From: Marinicella pacifica
GTDB taxonomy: Bacteria > Pseudomonadota > Gammaproteobacteria > Xanthomonadales > Marinicellaceae
Direction: 5' to 3'
Length of the DNA stretch: 64,000 nucleotides
Assembly: GCF_014636635.1 (NCBI RefSeq)
Contig: NZ_BMEO01000001.1
Coordinates: 124,001 to 188,000 of the forward strand
Positions 56,549 through 64,000 of this stretch are shown here, one piece after another. The position numbers and the translations under genes are program-made. Position 1 is the first letter of the stretch; each line of letters opens with the position of its first letter. Under the pieces are notes generated by a model that was not told the DNA's origin, made no database searches, and worked only from the letters and a program-made list of their open reading frames with translations.

Positions 56549-58732
56549 TTATTTCGTGGCTTGAGCCCGTGCGCCGTGCACTTTTTGGATAAAATCAATT
56601 AAATTCAGATGCCGGTTCAGGCCTTCTAACCGCATACTGGTTTGTGTTAAACCATGAAATCTAACTTCACCGGTGATTGAGCCAACCACGGCCGCTGTGG
56701 TTTCCGCACCAAACATACGCTTCAGATTCTCGATAAAATCATCAATCTCCAATGAATCATCTAAAGTAATTTCCAGAACCGCCTCCATGGCGAAATAAAA
56801 CAATTCCCGTTCAACCGTATTATCATTATATTGCAAAAACGCCTGCACCAAATCAAGCGCTTCTTCATAGTCTTTTAACACCAGATAAATCAGTATTTTC
56901 AATTCTAAGATGGTCAGTTGTCCCCAGACGGTATTTTCATCAAATTCAATACCAATCAGGGTTTTAATATCCATGTAATTGTCCAGCTGACTGTCCTCTA
57001 AACGATTTACAAGATCGCTCAATTCATCATCAGATAAGCGGTGGATATTGAGGATATCTTCGCGAAAATCCAGCGCCATATTGGTGTTATCCCAGATTAA
57101 ATCTTCCACCGGATAAATTTCCGAATACCCTGGCACCAGAATCCGGCAAACCTGAGAACCCAGCTCATCAAACACCGCCATATAGACTTCTAAGTCCATG
57201 TTTTCGAACAAGCCCATCAGGAAATCACTTTCGGCTTCGGTGCTGTCTGAAAAATCCCACGCATTAAATTCATAATCCGCTTGGTTACTGAAAAAGCGCC
57301 AGGAGACGATGCCAGTGGAATCAATAAAATGATCCACCGAATTCTCCGGCTCAGTGACCGCCAGACTGTTGAAGGTCGGCCTCGGCATATCATCCAGCCC
57401 CTGAAAACTCCGGCCTTGCAGTAATTCCGTCAGGGTCCGTTCCAACGCCACCTCAAAACTCGGATGCGCGCCAAAACAGGCATACGCACCACCGGTTTTC
57501 GGGTTCATCAGGGTCACATTCATCACCGGAAATCGCCCGCCCAAAGACGCGTCTTTAACCACCACCGGAAAGCCCTGTTCAGCCAGGGCTTCAATACCGG
57601 CAACAATCTTCGGATACTTCGCCAGGACATCTTCCGACACATCCGGTAAGGCAATTTCTTCCTGAATGATTTTCTTTTTAACCGCTCGCTCGATAATTTC
57701 CGATAAGGCCTGCACTTTGGCTTCTGCCAGCGTATTACCCGAACTCATGCCATTACTGACATACAGGTTCTCAATTAGATTTGAAGGAAAATAAACCGTT
57801 TTACCGTCTGATTGTCGCTGATAAGGAATACAGCAAATGCCCCGATCAACCCGGCCTGAATTGGTGTCGATTAAATGCGAACCACGCAATTCGCCATCGG
57901 GGTTGTAAATGTCCAGACAATAATCATCCAGAATGCCATCCGGTAACGCGTCATCTTCCGTCAGCGCAAACCATTGCTCATTCGGGTAATGGACGAAATC
58001 ACTGTTCGCAATCGCTTTACCGAAATAATAGTCATTGTAGAAAAAACCACAATTCATACGCTCCACAAACTCACCCAAAGCCGAACACAAGGCGCTTTCT
58101 TTGGTTGCGCCTTTGCCATTGGTAAAACACAAGGGTGATGCGGCATCCCGTAAATGCAGCGACCAGACATTCGGCACAATATTACGCCAGGACCCGATTT
58201 CGATTTTAATCCCCAAATCCTCAATCAGTTTCGAGGTTCTGGCAATGGTTTCCTCCAGCGGTAAATCCTTGCCTTCGATAAATGTTTGTGAACCCTGATC
58301 GACATCCGCCATCAGCAAAGCCCCACTTTCGGCATCCAGATTCTCGACAATCTCAACCTGAAACTCTGGCCCGGTTTGTACCACTTTTTTCACCGTACAT
58401 CGATCAATGGAACGCAAAATGCCGCGTCGATCTTTTTCAGAAATATCCTCGGGCAGCTCCACCTGAATTTTAAAAATCTGGTTATAGCGGTCTTCGGGAT
58501 CAACGATATTATTCTGCGATAAACGGATATTTTCCGTTGGAATATCCCGGCTGTTGCAATAAATCCGCACGAAATACGCCGCACATAATGCAGATGATGC
58601 CAAGAAATAATCAAACGGCCCCGGTGCCGAACCATCACCCTTGTAACGAATCGGCTGGTCGGTAATCACCTTAAAATCATCAAAAATGGCTTCCTGACGC
58701 AGGTTATCGAGAAAATTAACTTTGATTTCCAT
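56549..58732 (-). CDS. ycaO: OsmC-YcaO fusion protein
   Basis: 727 residues. The N-terminal OsmC-like domain (about 1-140) has APGPFDYFLASSALCAAYFVR. The YcaO domain (about 180-500) includes GKGATKESALCSALGEFVERM, GMSSGNTLAEAKVQALSEIIER and a glutamate-rich ATP-binding region. The C-terminal helical part (about 560-727) has TPR-like helices. YcaO proteins use ATP to activate peptide amides; in E. coli YcaO aids S12 methylthiolation by RimO. No precursor peptide, dehydrogenase or transporter gene lies beside it, so a peptide natural-product role is not supported. It is monocistronic by appearance. Confidence 0.88.
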   Translation of the reverse strand: MEIKVNFLDNLRQEAIFDDFKVITDQPIRYKGDGSAPGPFDYFLASSALCAAYFVRIYCNSRDIPTENIRLSQNNIVDPEDRYNQIFKIQVELPEDISEKDRRGILRSIDRCTVKKVVQTGPEFQVEIVENLDAESGALLMADVDQGSQTFIEGKDLPLEETIARTSKLIEDLGIKIEIGSWRNIVPNVWSLHLRDAASPLCFTNGKGATKESALCSALGEFVERMNCGFFYNDYYFGKAIANSDFVHYPNEQWFALTEDDALPDGILDDYCLDIYNPDGELRGSHLIDTNSGRVDRGICCIPYQRQSDGKTVYFPSNLIENLYVSNGMSSGNTLAEAKVQALSEIIERAVKKKIIQEEIALPDVSEDVLAKYPKIVAGIEALAEQGFPVVVKDASLGGRFPVMNVTLMNPKTGGAYACFGAHPSFEVALERTLTELLQGRSFQGLDDMPRPTFNSLAVTEPENSVDHFIDSTGIVSWRFFSNQADYEFNAWDFSDSTEAESDFLMGLFENMDLEVYMAVFDELGSQVCRILVPGYSEIYPVEDLIWDNTNMALDFREDILNIHRLSDDELSDLVNRLEDSQLDNYMDIKTLIGIEFDENTVWGQLTILELKILIYLVLKDYEEALDLVQAFLQYNDNTVERELFYFAMEAVLEITLDDSLEIDDFIENLKRMFGAETTAAVVGSITGEVRFHGLTQTSMRLEGLNRHLNLIDFIQKVHGARAQATK

Positions 58733-58842
58733 GGCGGTTTATCCAATGCGGTCAATTAAATCACCGCATTATAACCTGTGATAAAAGATGATACTCGAAA
58801 GCGTAAAATCTGTTTTTATTTTTAAATGACGATAAACTGAAA

Positions 58843-58957
58843 GAACACACCCCTGCCCCCCTCTCAAGAGGGGAATTAGCTTCCTCCTTGATTAGTATCT
58901 TTAACAAAAACTGACCGATTCACCTCCCCTCTTGAGAGGGGATTGAGGGGTGTGTTC
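58843..58957. repeat. 115-bp nested palindromic element
   Basis: Outer inverted arms GAACACACCCCT (58843-58854) and AGGGGTGTGTTC (58946-58957) match perfectly. Inside each arm is a 7-bp hairpin CCCCTCT/AGAGGGG (58858-58873 and 58926-58941), leaving a central AT-rich spacer of about 50 bp. It fills the gap between the ycaO gene and the end of the saccharopine-dehydrogenase-like gene. It could be a MITE, an extragenic palindrome or a complex terminator. Only one copy was noticed in this window. Confidence 0.7.
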
Positions 58958-58989
58958 ACTAATTTATTGAGTTTATAATGTTTCGCAAC

Positions 58990-60096
58990 TCAAAACTCAA
59001 ATGTCTCAACAGCATAAGGTGTTAATTCATGCAGGTATTCATTCAGGCTAACTATGTCGATACAAGGTTGGACACCCGGTTTAATTTCGCCAGTCAAAAT
59101 TTTCTCAGTCATCACAATCGCCGGAACACAGGGGATCTGTGGACCATCGTTGTTTTTAGCAATGATAAACCAGGTTTTATGGATGCTTTGATTCTTGTTG
59201 TTGACCGCATTAATCTCAACATGCATACCGCCGTCTTCAGTACCTAAAAAATTAAACCAACGGCTGACCTTTAACCAGAAACCGGCATGCTTATCTAAAT
59301 TTAGAGTCACACCCAATCGCACCAGCCATGAGCTCAACCAAATTCCTGTATGCAGTAGTTTGCTTTCCATTCCGGCTGAAAATTGCAGTTCTCCAATGTC
59401 AAAATAAACAGGCAATACATCCAAATCAGCGGCTTCGCAATTGCCCATCAGGCGATTTCTGATACCGGGGTATTTTTGCAGATAAGTTTCTTGCCAGCCG
59501 TATTTTGTCTTGTCGCTACCTCGCCAAGGTGTTAAAGGCTTACCAATATATGATAACACTGCTTCACTGGTGGCCAGACCACGGTCTGTTTTTTGACCCG
59601 GTGAAATGCCCATTTTGACAGATTGGAATAATTTAATATCATGCTGTTGTTGAAGGTGTTTTAAAACAGCAGACGATAAAGTCGGCACCGTGCTGGCGGC
59701 TGTAATGACGATCACATGCTTGGATTTTGCCAGCGCATCTAGCTTTAACATATCTTGCACATAATCTCGGCCATCGGCCAGGTCAATATAATGAACACCG
59801 GCCTTAATAACCGTCTCAGCGATTAACGTGTCTTGACCCTGAAAAGACCCACAAGTGTGAATAACCAACGAAGGTTTTAAGTGATTTATTTGCTCATATA
59901 ATTCAGTAAACACATCAAAGCACGCCACCTCTATCCGTGCATCGGCTTTGTCGCTGAGAATCTCAGCTTTGAGTTTTTCGGCTTTTTCCTTATTGCGGCC
60001 ATTGATAATGACATGATGCCCCTTTAGGCACAAAGCACGGCTGATACGACTCCCGAAAGTGCCATAGCCACCCAGTACCAGAATCTTAGCCGTCAT
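58990..60096 (-). CDS. Saccharopine dehydrogenase-like NAD(P)-binding protein
   Basis: 368 residues with an N-terminal Rossmann domain: ILVLGGYGTFGSRISRAL near residue 5, VIINGRNKEKAEKL and a VIHTCGSFQGQD motif. The ATG at 60096 is preceded by AGGAA at seven bases and overlaps the upstream DUF4166 gene by 11 bp. The C-terminal half resembles saccharopine dehydrogenase-family proteins of unknown substrate rather than lysine-pathway enzymes. In several proteobacteria such a protein pairs with, or is fused to, DUF4166, which supports a shared pathway. Confidence 0.78.
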   Translation of the reverse strand: MTAKILVLGGYGTFGSRISRALCLKGHHVIINGRNKEKAEKLKAEILSDKADARIEVACFDVFTELYEQINHLKPSLVIHTCGSFQGQDTLIAETVIKAGVHYIDLADGRDYVQDMLKLDALAKSKHVIVITAASTVPTLSSAVLKHLQQQHDIKLFQSVKMGISPGQKTDRGLATSEAVLSYIGKPLTPWRGSDKTKYGWQETYLQKYPGIRNRLMGNCEAADLDVLPVYFDIGELQFSAGMESKLLHTGIWLSSWLVRLGVTLNLDKHAGFWLKVSRWFNFLGTEDGGMHVEINAVNNKNQSIHKTWFIIAKNNDGPQIPCVPAIVMTEKILTGEIKPGVQPCIDIVSLNEYLHELTPYAVETFEF

Positions 60097-60712
60097 TGGC
60101 TTGTTCCTGATTGCTGACTTCACAAAAAATACCGGTTTGATAAAAAGTCCGTTTTAACACCGGGTGATCCATGGTGATAGTAAAACGAAAATTGCCGTGA
60201 CCTAAATCCTGGTGAATCACATGGGTTTTACCGGGACTCAACCAGTGGGGCAAAGGGAGATACCAACGCATAAACTTCCAGAAATAACGGGTACTTTTAA
60301 AATGTAATTCGCCATTTTCAGCATAGACGTCCAAAAACATGCCAAAGCCACCACCCACCATTTCCATCATTTTACCGCGATCATCTTTTTTGGTGGAGGT
60401 CACGCTAAAGGGTGCTTTGCCGGGAAAGTAATAGGTTCTTTTCCAATGAACACCGGGCTTATCGGCTGAACTGGTCAGCTGCACTGACATCTTGATATCT
60501 GTGCCTTGATGTGGACTTAACGGGTTGCCAATCACTTTGGTCAAAAAAGCAAACAACTGCCCCGCTTTTGAACACTCTACCCGCTCCATCACACCTTCAT
60601 AGAGAATCGGATTATCTTCTGTAGGCAAACGATTAAAGCGTTTTTGAACATTCGGGTGCAAGCGGTGCCAATCTCGACCCAAACTCCATTTAATGGTGTT
60701 ATGTTTTTGCAC
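60086..60712 (-). CDS. DUF4166 family protein
   Basis: 208 residues, soluble. Starts MQKHNTIKWSLGRDWHRLHP, then a beta-rich body including YFPGKAPFSVTSTKKDD, a MEMVGGGFGMFLDVY element and a C-terminal HQDLGHGNFRFTITMDHPVL region. This matches the DUF4166 family. It lies directly upstream of, and overlaps, the saccharopine-dehydrogenase-like gene by 11 bp, a typical pairing. No catalytic role is established. Confidence 0.72.
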   Translation of the reverse strand: MQKHNTIKWSLGRDWHRLHPNVQKRFNRLPTEDNPILYEGVMERVECSKAGQLFAFLTKVIGNPLSPHQGTDIKMSVQLTSSADKPGVHWKRTYYFPGKAPFSVTSTKKDDRGKMMEMVGGGFGMFLDVYAENGELHFKSTRYFWKFMRWYLPLPHWLSPGKTHVIHQDLGHGNFRFTITMDHPVLKRTFYQTGIFCEVSNQEQANDG

Positions 60713-60899
60713 AAAATGCCCCTAAAAGAGATTAACTATTTTATCATATAACATCTTAATTTGACTCTTCTCATCAACTTTTTTAGAACGGCTATATATA
60801 TGAAAACTGTTAATAATAATCTCACAATAAATCAAGCTTCTTTCACAAAACATTATTTAATTGTCGTAATATATTTTGTATTCAAGCACCAAAAAACTG

Positions 60900-61340
60900 A
60901 TGTACGAAAAATTAACCTATAGTGGAACAGAATGTAATAATTACCTCTATCTATCATTTGATGGTGATGTATTTGACACTGAAATCATTTCCACTGAATT
61001 AGACATCCAACCAACTTCGGTAATGATTAAAAAAAGTCCAGTTCCTAAATCGACTTCTTGGAAATACAAGATTGAAGCAGGAAGTGACATTAACTTAGAG
61101 ATTTATCTAAATCAGTTGGTTGATATTTTTGAGCCTAAAATTGAGACAATTAACCGACTAAAGAAAACACTGAATTTAGAAACCCATTTACAATTCGTAA
61201 TTTACATCGATATCAACCCTGACTTTTCAACACCTTATTTCGGGCTTAATAAAAGAACTATTAACTTTTTGAGTATGACCGAAACTGAAGTAAGCTTTGA
61301 CCTCTATAAAGCTGACACAATCGGCGTTTTTATTGACTAA
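60900..61340 (+). CDS. DUF4279 family protein
   Basis: About 146 residues, soluble and without a signal peptide. The start NNYLYLSFDGDVFDTEIIS, LDIQPTSVMIKKSPVPKSTS and a W-containing strand (SWKYKIEAG) match DUF4279, a family often seen in defence or toxin-immunity neighbourhoods of other bacteria. No such neighbours are here. The ATG at 60900 is chosen over an in-frame TTG eight codons upstream; neither has a clear ribosome site. Its base composition is more AT-rich than the flanking genes, which hints at recent acquisition (inference). Confidence 0.7.
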   Translation: MYEKLTYSGTECNNYLYLSFDGDVFDTEIISTELDIQPTSVMIKKSPVPKSTSWKYKIEAGSDINLEIYLNQLVDIFEPKIETINRLKKTLNLETHLQFVIYIDINPDFSTPYFGLNKRTINFLSMTETEVSFDLYKADTIGVFID

Positions 61341-61360
61341 ATTGAGAAACAAAACACCAA

Positions 61361-61733
61361 TCACGGCAACTCATAATCAAACACATAATAATGCTGACCA
61401 TCCTCAATGTTGATTTCCATGGTTCCGGATATCCCGGTGAGTTCATCAAATCCCGAATCAGGAGTAACTTCAAGAATAAGCTGGCCTTTGCCCTTGTCCA
61501 TTGTTCCAAAATGCTGCAACACAAAGCCGCCCTATTTGCCTGATAAAGTACCTACAACAAGCTCAATTGCCACATATGGTCATGGCGCTGAGCATTTCGC
61601 CTTGACTGGTGGCGTTAAGCTCTCTGTAAAATGTTTTGACCATTGACATCCGACCTAAATTCAGACCCGGCTTGGCATCCGCGTAAAAATCCAAAGGATT
61701 TAATTTTACGGTAAATATTCCGGTAATTTTCAT
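61361..61733 (-). pseudogene. DUF3224 family gene broken by a deletion frameshift and a nonsense codon
   Basis: The ATG at 61733 has a good GGAG ribosome site six bases upstream and opens MKITGIFTVKLNPLDFYAD, continuing LNLGRMSMVKTFY and GEMLSAMT as in DUF3224 proteins. Around 61575-61580 the frame shifts, apparently losing the expected KGSAG segment. It resumes in another frame as YVAIELVVGTLSGK, meets TAG at 61534-61532, then continues GGFVLQHFGTMDKGKGQLI, VTPDSGFDELTGISGTMEI and HYYVFDYELP to a stop at 61361. The intact protein would be about 130 residues. The recovered frames leave little doubt that this is a decayed gene. Confidence 0.85.
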
Positions 61734-61886
61734 ATTTTTCTCCAATGTCTCATAATCGCAACCTATATTATTTGATAGGGTTATTAAAGTGATATAAGAC
61801 TTAATAACCTTATTCATTGATACACCCATTAATTCATTCAGTATTGCTAAAAAAATCTCGGCAGTATTGGTTACTTAGTTGAAGAA

Positions 61887-62225
61887 CTACAGTTCTTCTG
61901 CGCCATTAAAATACCGAATAGGAACATCAGCAACCTTCTCCCGAGCGAGACCAAAATTAATCGCAGTTTTTTGTTTTTCTAATTCAGGTATTGTTTCATA
62001 GTGAGTAACACAACCACAGCTGGCACAGCGCATAAATTCCAATTCTTTATCACCCCAGGAATACGAATCGATGCCGTCTGCACCAATAGTAATCAGCGGC
62101 TCATTAGGTGGGTAATAGCCCCATAAACTCATATAGCGACTGCAAATTGAACAGTTACATTGTGTCACTTCAGTTGGTTTGTCAACATCAATAACAACAT
62201 TGCCACAGTGACAGCTTATTTTCAT
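61887..62225 (-). CDS. GFA/CENP-V family zinc-binding protein
   Basis: 112 residues with the family's cysteine pattern: SCHCGNV near the start, CNCSIC at about 23-28 and CASCGC at about 67-72, binding zinc. Relatives of the glutathione-dependent formaldehyde-activating (GFA) group often lack a proven activity. The ATG at 62225 is preferred over an overlapping in-frame GTG one codon upstream. A short standalone gene; no formaldehyde dehydrogenase gene lies nearby. Confidence 0.85.
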   Translation of the reverse strand: MKISCHCGNVVIDVDKPTEVTQCNCSICSRYMSLWGYYPPNEPLITIGADGIDSYSWGDKELEFMRCASCGCVTHYETIPELEKQKTAINFGLAREKVADVPIRYFNGAEEL

Positions 62226-62480
62226 CACTTATTCTCGCATTGAAAGAAATTTACAATCCTATTTAAGCACGATTGTTGTCATAAATTATCATTATCAGTA
62301 AATATTCCTTAATCACTCAACTCGATTTACTTAAACTTCACAAGCAAAAGCTTATAATGATAAATAACAAAACTGTCCTTTCTATTATTTAAAACCATAC
62401 AGAAGGTTTGTCACGTTCCGTGGATAATATTTAGGGCTGTTATCTTTAATTCAAAAATAATAATGCGTAAAGGAGAAACC

Positions 62481-63482
62481 ATGCAAACCACAAAAACAAT
62501 TAATTTAAAAAGCAGACCGGTTGGCAAGCCGACCATGTCAGACTTTGAATTTGCCACCTCAGAAGTGCCTAAATTAAAAGATGGCGAGGTTTTATTGAGC
62601 ACCCGCTATGTTTCGGTCGATCCCTATTTAAGAGGCCGAATGAGCGATGCACCCTCTTATATTGAACCTTTTCAGATCGGGAAACCTATGGCATCAGGAA
62701 TCATTGCAGAAGTCATCGAATCTAACCATGATGATTTTAAAGCCGGTGATTTTGTCTCCGGTATGATGCCCTGGAAAGAAACTCAGGTTTTAAAAACCGA
62801 CGGTCTGATAAAAGTTGATCCTGACAAGGCACCCCTATCTGCCTATTTGGGCATTTTAGGCATGACCGGTTTAACCGCTTATTTTGGTCTCACTGATATT
62901 GGCAAACCGAAAAAAGGTGAAACCCTGCTGGTTTCCGGTGCAGCCGGTGCTGTTGGCAGTGTTGTTGGTCAAATTGGCAAAATACTGGGCTTACGGGTGG
63001 TTGGTATTGCCGGCAGCGATGAGAAAATCGAGATGCTGACATCAGATTTTGGTTTTGATGCCGGTATTAACTACAACACCACCGACAACATGGTGAAAGC
63101 CATTGGTCAAGCCTGTCCCGACGGTGTCGATGTCTATTTTGATAATGTCGGCGGTGAAATTTCTGACGCCGTGTTATTTAACATCAACAAGTTCTCCAGA
63201 ACCATAAACTGTGGTGCCATTGCGGTTTATAACAACACCGAAGCCCCGAAAGGCATCAGCCCGCAACCTTTCCTGGTCAAAAACAGCGCCTCCATGCAGG
63301 GCTTTATTATTTTTGACTACGTCGACAGACACGCCGAAGGCATCCGGCAACTGGCCGAATGGTTACAACAAGACAAACTAAAATACACTGAAACCATCCG
63401 CGAAGGTTTTGACAGCATCCCCCAGGCCTTTTTAGACCTGTTTAAAGGTAAAAACAAAGGCAAAATGGTGGTGAAGGTTTAA
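62481..63482 (+). CDS. NADP-dependent medium-chain reductase (CurA/leukotriene-B4-dehydrogenase type)
   Basis: 333 residues, zinc-free MDR superfamily member that typically reduces alkenals, quinones or curcumin-like enones. Seen: substrate-domain VDPYLRGRMSD and the Rossmann glycine motif LVSGAAGAVGSVVGQIGK, then GIAGSDEKIEML and YFDNVGGEISDAVL. AAGGAG lies five bases before the ATG at 62481, which sets the start; an upstream in-frame ATG at 62463 precedes that ribosome site. The sequence resembles E. coli CurA. Upstream (62226-62480) I see no gene. Confidence 0.9.
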   Translation: MQTTKTINLKSRPVGKPTMSDFEFATSEVPKLKDGEVLLSTRYVSVDPYLRGRMSDAPSYIEPFQIGKPMASGIIAEVIESNHDDFKAGDFVSGMMPWKETQVLKTDGLIKVDPDKAPLSAYLGILGMTGLTAYFGLTDIGKPKKGETLLVSGAAGAVGSVVGQIGKILGLRVVGIAGSDEKIEMLTSDFGFDAGINYNTTDNMVKAIGQACPDGVDVYFDNVGGEISDAVLFNINKFSRTINCGAIAVYNNTEAPKGISPQPFLVKNSASMQGFIIFDYVDRHAEGIRQLAEWLQQDKLKYTETIREGFDSIPQAFLDLFKGKNKGKMVVKV

Positions 63483-63506
63483 CCAGCGATTAACCCGTAC
63501 TGTTTT

Positions 63507-63968
63507 TTAATGCAACTTATCTCGCATTGTTTTAAATGCCCGGTATGAATCAAGACCGTGTTGTTGAGCCGTTAAACGAACCACAAAATAGCAGAAACCC
63601 ACGACAAGCCAAGTGGCTAAAATCATTTTTAGCCACAGGCTGTTTATTGATCCAACAAAAAGCCACACCAGAAACAGTGAAATAATCTGGGCTAATCCTA
63701 TAGATAATAGCGCAATCCGCCAGCCCTTATTAATTATTTCCTGTTTCTCTTTTTTAGAAAATGATTCAGCTGTCCAATACGAACGCTCAACAACAAATAC
63801 TGATGACAGCGCACTAATGGTGTCAACAGAAACACGACCGACTGATTCAGCACGCTGAACAGTTCTTAAACTGAGACCACTGATATCAGCTAAATGTTGC
63901 TGAGTCCAGCCTTTCTGTTGGCGTTGTTTTTTAAGTTTTTCGATGTCGATGTTCATTTCATTATTCAT
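63507..63968 (-). CDS. XRE-family DNA-binding protein with two membrane helices
   Basis: 153 residues. An XRE/Cro helix-turn-helix fills the N-terminus (about 8-60, KKQRQQKGWTQQHLADISGLSLRTVQRAE). Two membrane helices follow (about 85-105 and 113-133), then a short polar tail. Such membrane-tethered XRE regulators are known but their signals are mostly unknown. It converges on the reductase gene with a 24-bp gap. Start at 63968 or at the in-frame ATG four codons later; no clear ribosome site. Confidence 0.82.
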   Translation of the reverse strand: MNNEMNIDIEKLKKQRQQKGWTQQHLADISGLSLRTVQRAESVGRVSVDTISALSSVFVVERSYWTAESFSKKEKQEIINKGWRIALLSIGLAQIISLFLVWLFVGSINSLWLKMILATWLVVGFCYFVVRLTAQQHGLDSYRAFKTMRDKLH

Positions 63969-64000
63969 AATCAGATGATGTTCAATATTTTAGACGACAA

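Noticed and set aside
54401-58732. Genomic island or prophage in the beta-helix/ycaO stretch
   Set aside because: No integrase, tRNA junction, phage structural genes or direct repeats are seen.
56549-58732. RiPP biosynthetic cluster around the YcaO gene
   Set aside because: No precursor peptide, dehydrogenase, leader-binding protein or transporter next to it.
58843-58957. Possible CRISPR repeat because of repeated CCCCTCT...AGAGGGG units
   Set aside because: Only two mirrored units, not direct repeats with regular unique spacers, and no cas genes in the window.
61330-61524. Independent small protein gene
   Set aside because: It is an out-of-frame reading of the DUF3224 pseudogene's 3' part.

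Overview
The window is a chromosomal segment of a Gram-negative gammaproteobacterium with moderate to low GC. Outer-membrane genes (lolA, bamB, pilQ, a TonB-dependent receptor), Sec genes (secDF-yajC) and conserved gammaproteobacterial gene orders (ftsK-lolA-rarA-crcB, yfgM-bamB-der, trmJ/suhB, pilMNOPQ, pilBCD-coaE) all point there. A marine, Marinicella-like bacterium is my best guess from gene content; this is recollection, not a database result. I see no phage, insertion sequence, CRISPR array or plasmid module.

Layout. (1) 1-12.4 kb: a minus-strand run crcB (cut by the window edge), rarA, lolA, ftsK, ald and a five-domain c-di-GMP sensor, then plus-strand trxB and aat, then minus-strand sprT-like and peroxiredoxin genes. 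(2) 12.5-26.1 kb: type IV pilus genes in two minus-strand operons, pilMNOPQ followed by a large Ig-like repeat lipoprotein, and pilBCD-coaE, with a CAU-anticodon tRNA between them. (3) 26.4-33 kb: sucCD, closed by a strong terminator, then three proteins of DUF families (4426, 4139, 1631). (4) 33-42.2 kb: housekeeping genes folD, der-bamB-yfgM, tRNA-Asn, trmJ, a suhB homologue lacking catalytic residues, and secF-secD-yajC. (5) 42.4-54 kb: accessory region with an LtaS-type sulfatase-fold transferase; a tightly overlapping five-gene operon (thermostable-hemolysin family, AMP-forming ligase, heme-oxygenase-like diiron protein, short-chain dehydrogenase, TPR protein); a divergent ECF sigma / FecR / TonB-receptor signalling operon; and a cytoplasmic VanY-like peptidase with an acetyltransferase-like N-terminus. 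(6) 54-64 kb: a four-helix-bundle protein, a small membrane protein, a secreted beta-helix protein with an unusual C-terminal tail, an OsmC-YcaO fusion, a 115-bp nested palindromic element, a saccharopine-dehydrogenase-like/DUF4166 pair, a DUF4279 protein, a DUF3224 pseudogene, a GFA-family zinc protein, a curA-like reductase and an XRE membrane regulator.

How the parts fit. The pilus operons supply the inner-membrane platform, secretin, motor platform, ATPase and prepilin peptidase; the retraction ATPase and pilins lie outside the window. The most promising candidate for an undescribed pathway is the five-gene operon at 44.4-48.6 kb. It has the parts to activate an acyl or aryl acid, oxidise it and reduce the product. 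Only about 140 bp separates it from the sigma/anti-sigma/receptor cell-surface signalling system. The second notable object is the SuhB homologue, which sits in the conserved place next to trmJ but has lost most of its metal ligands.
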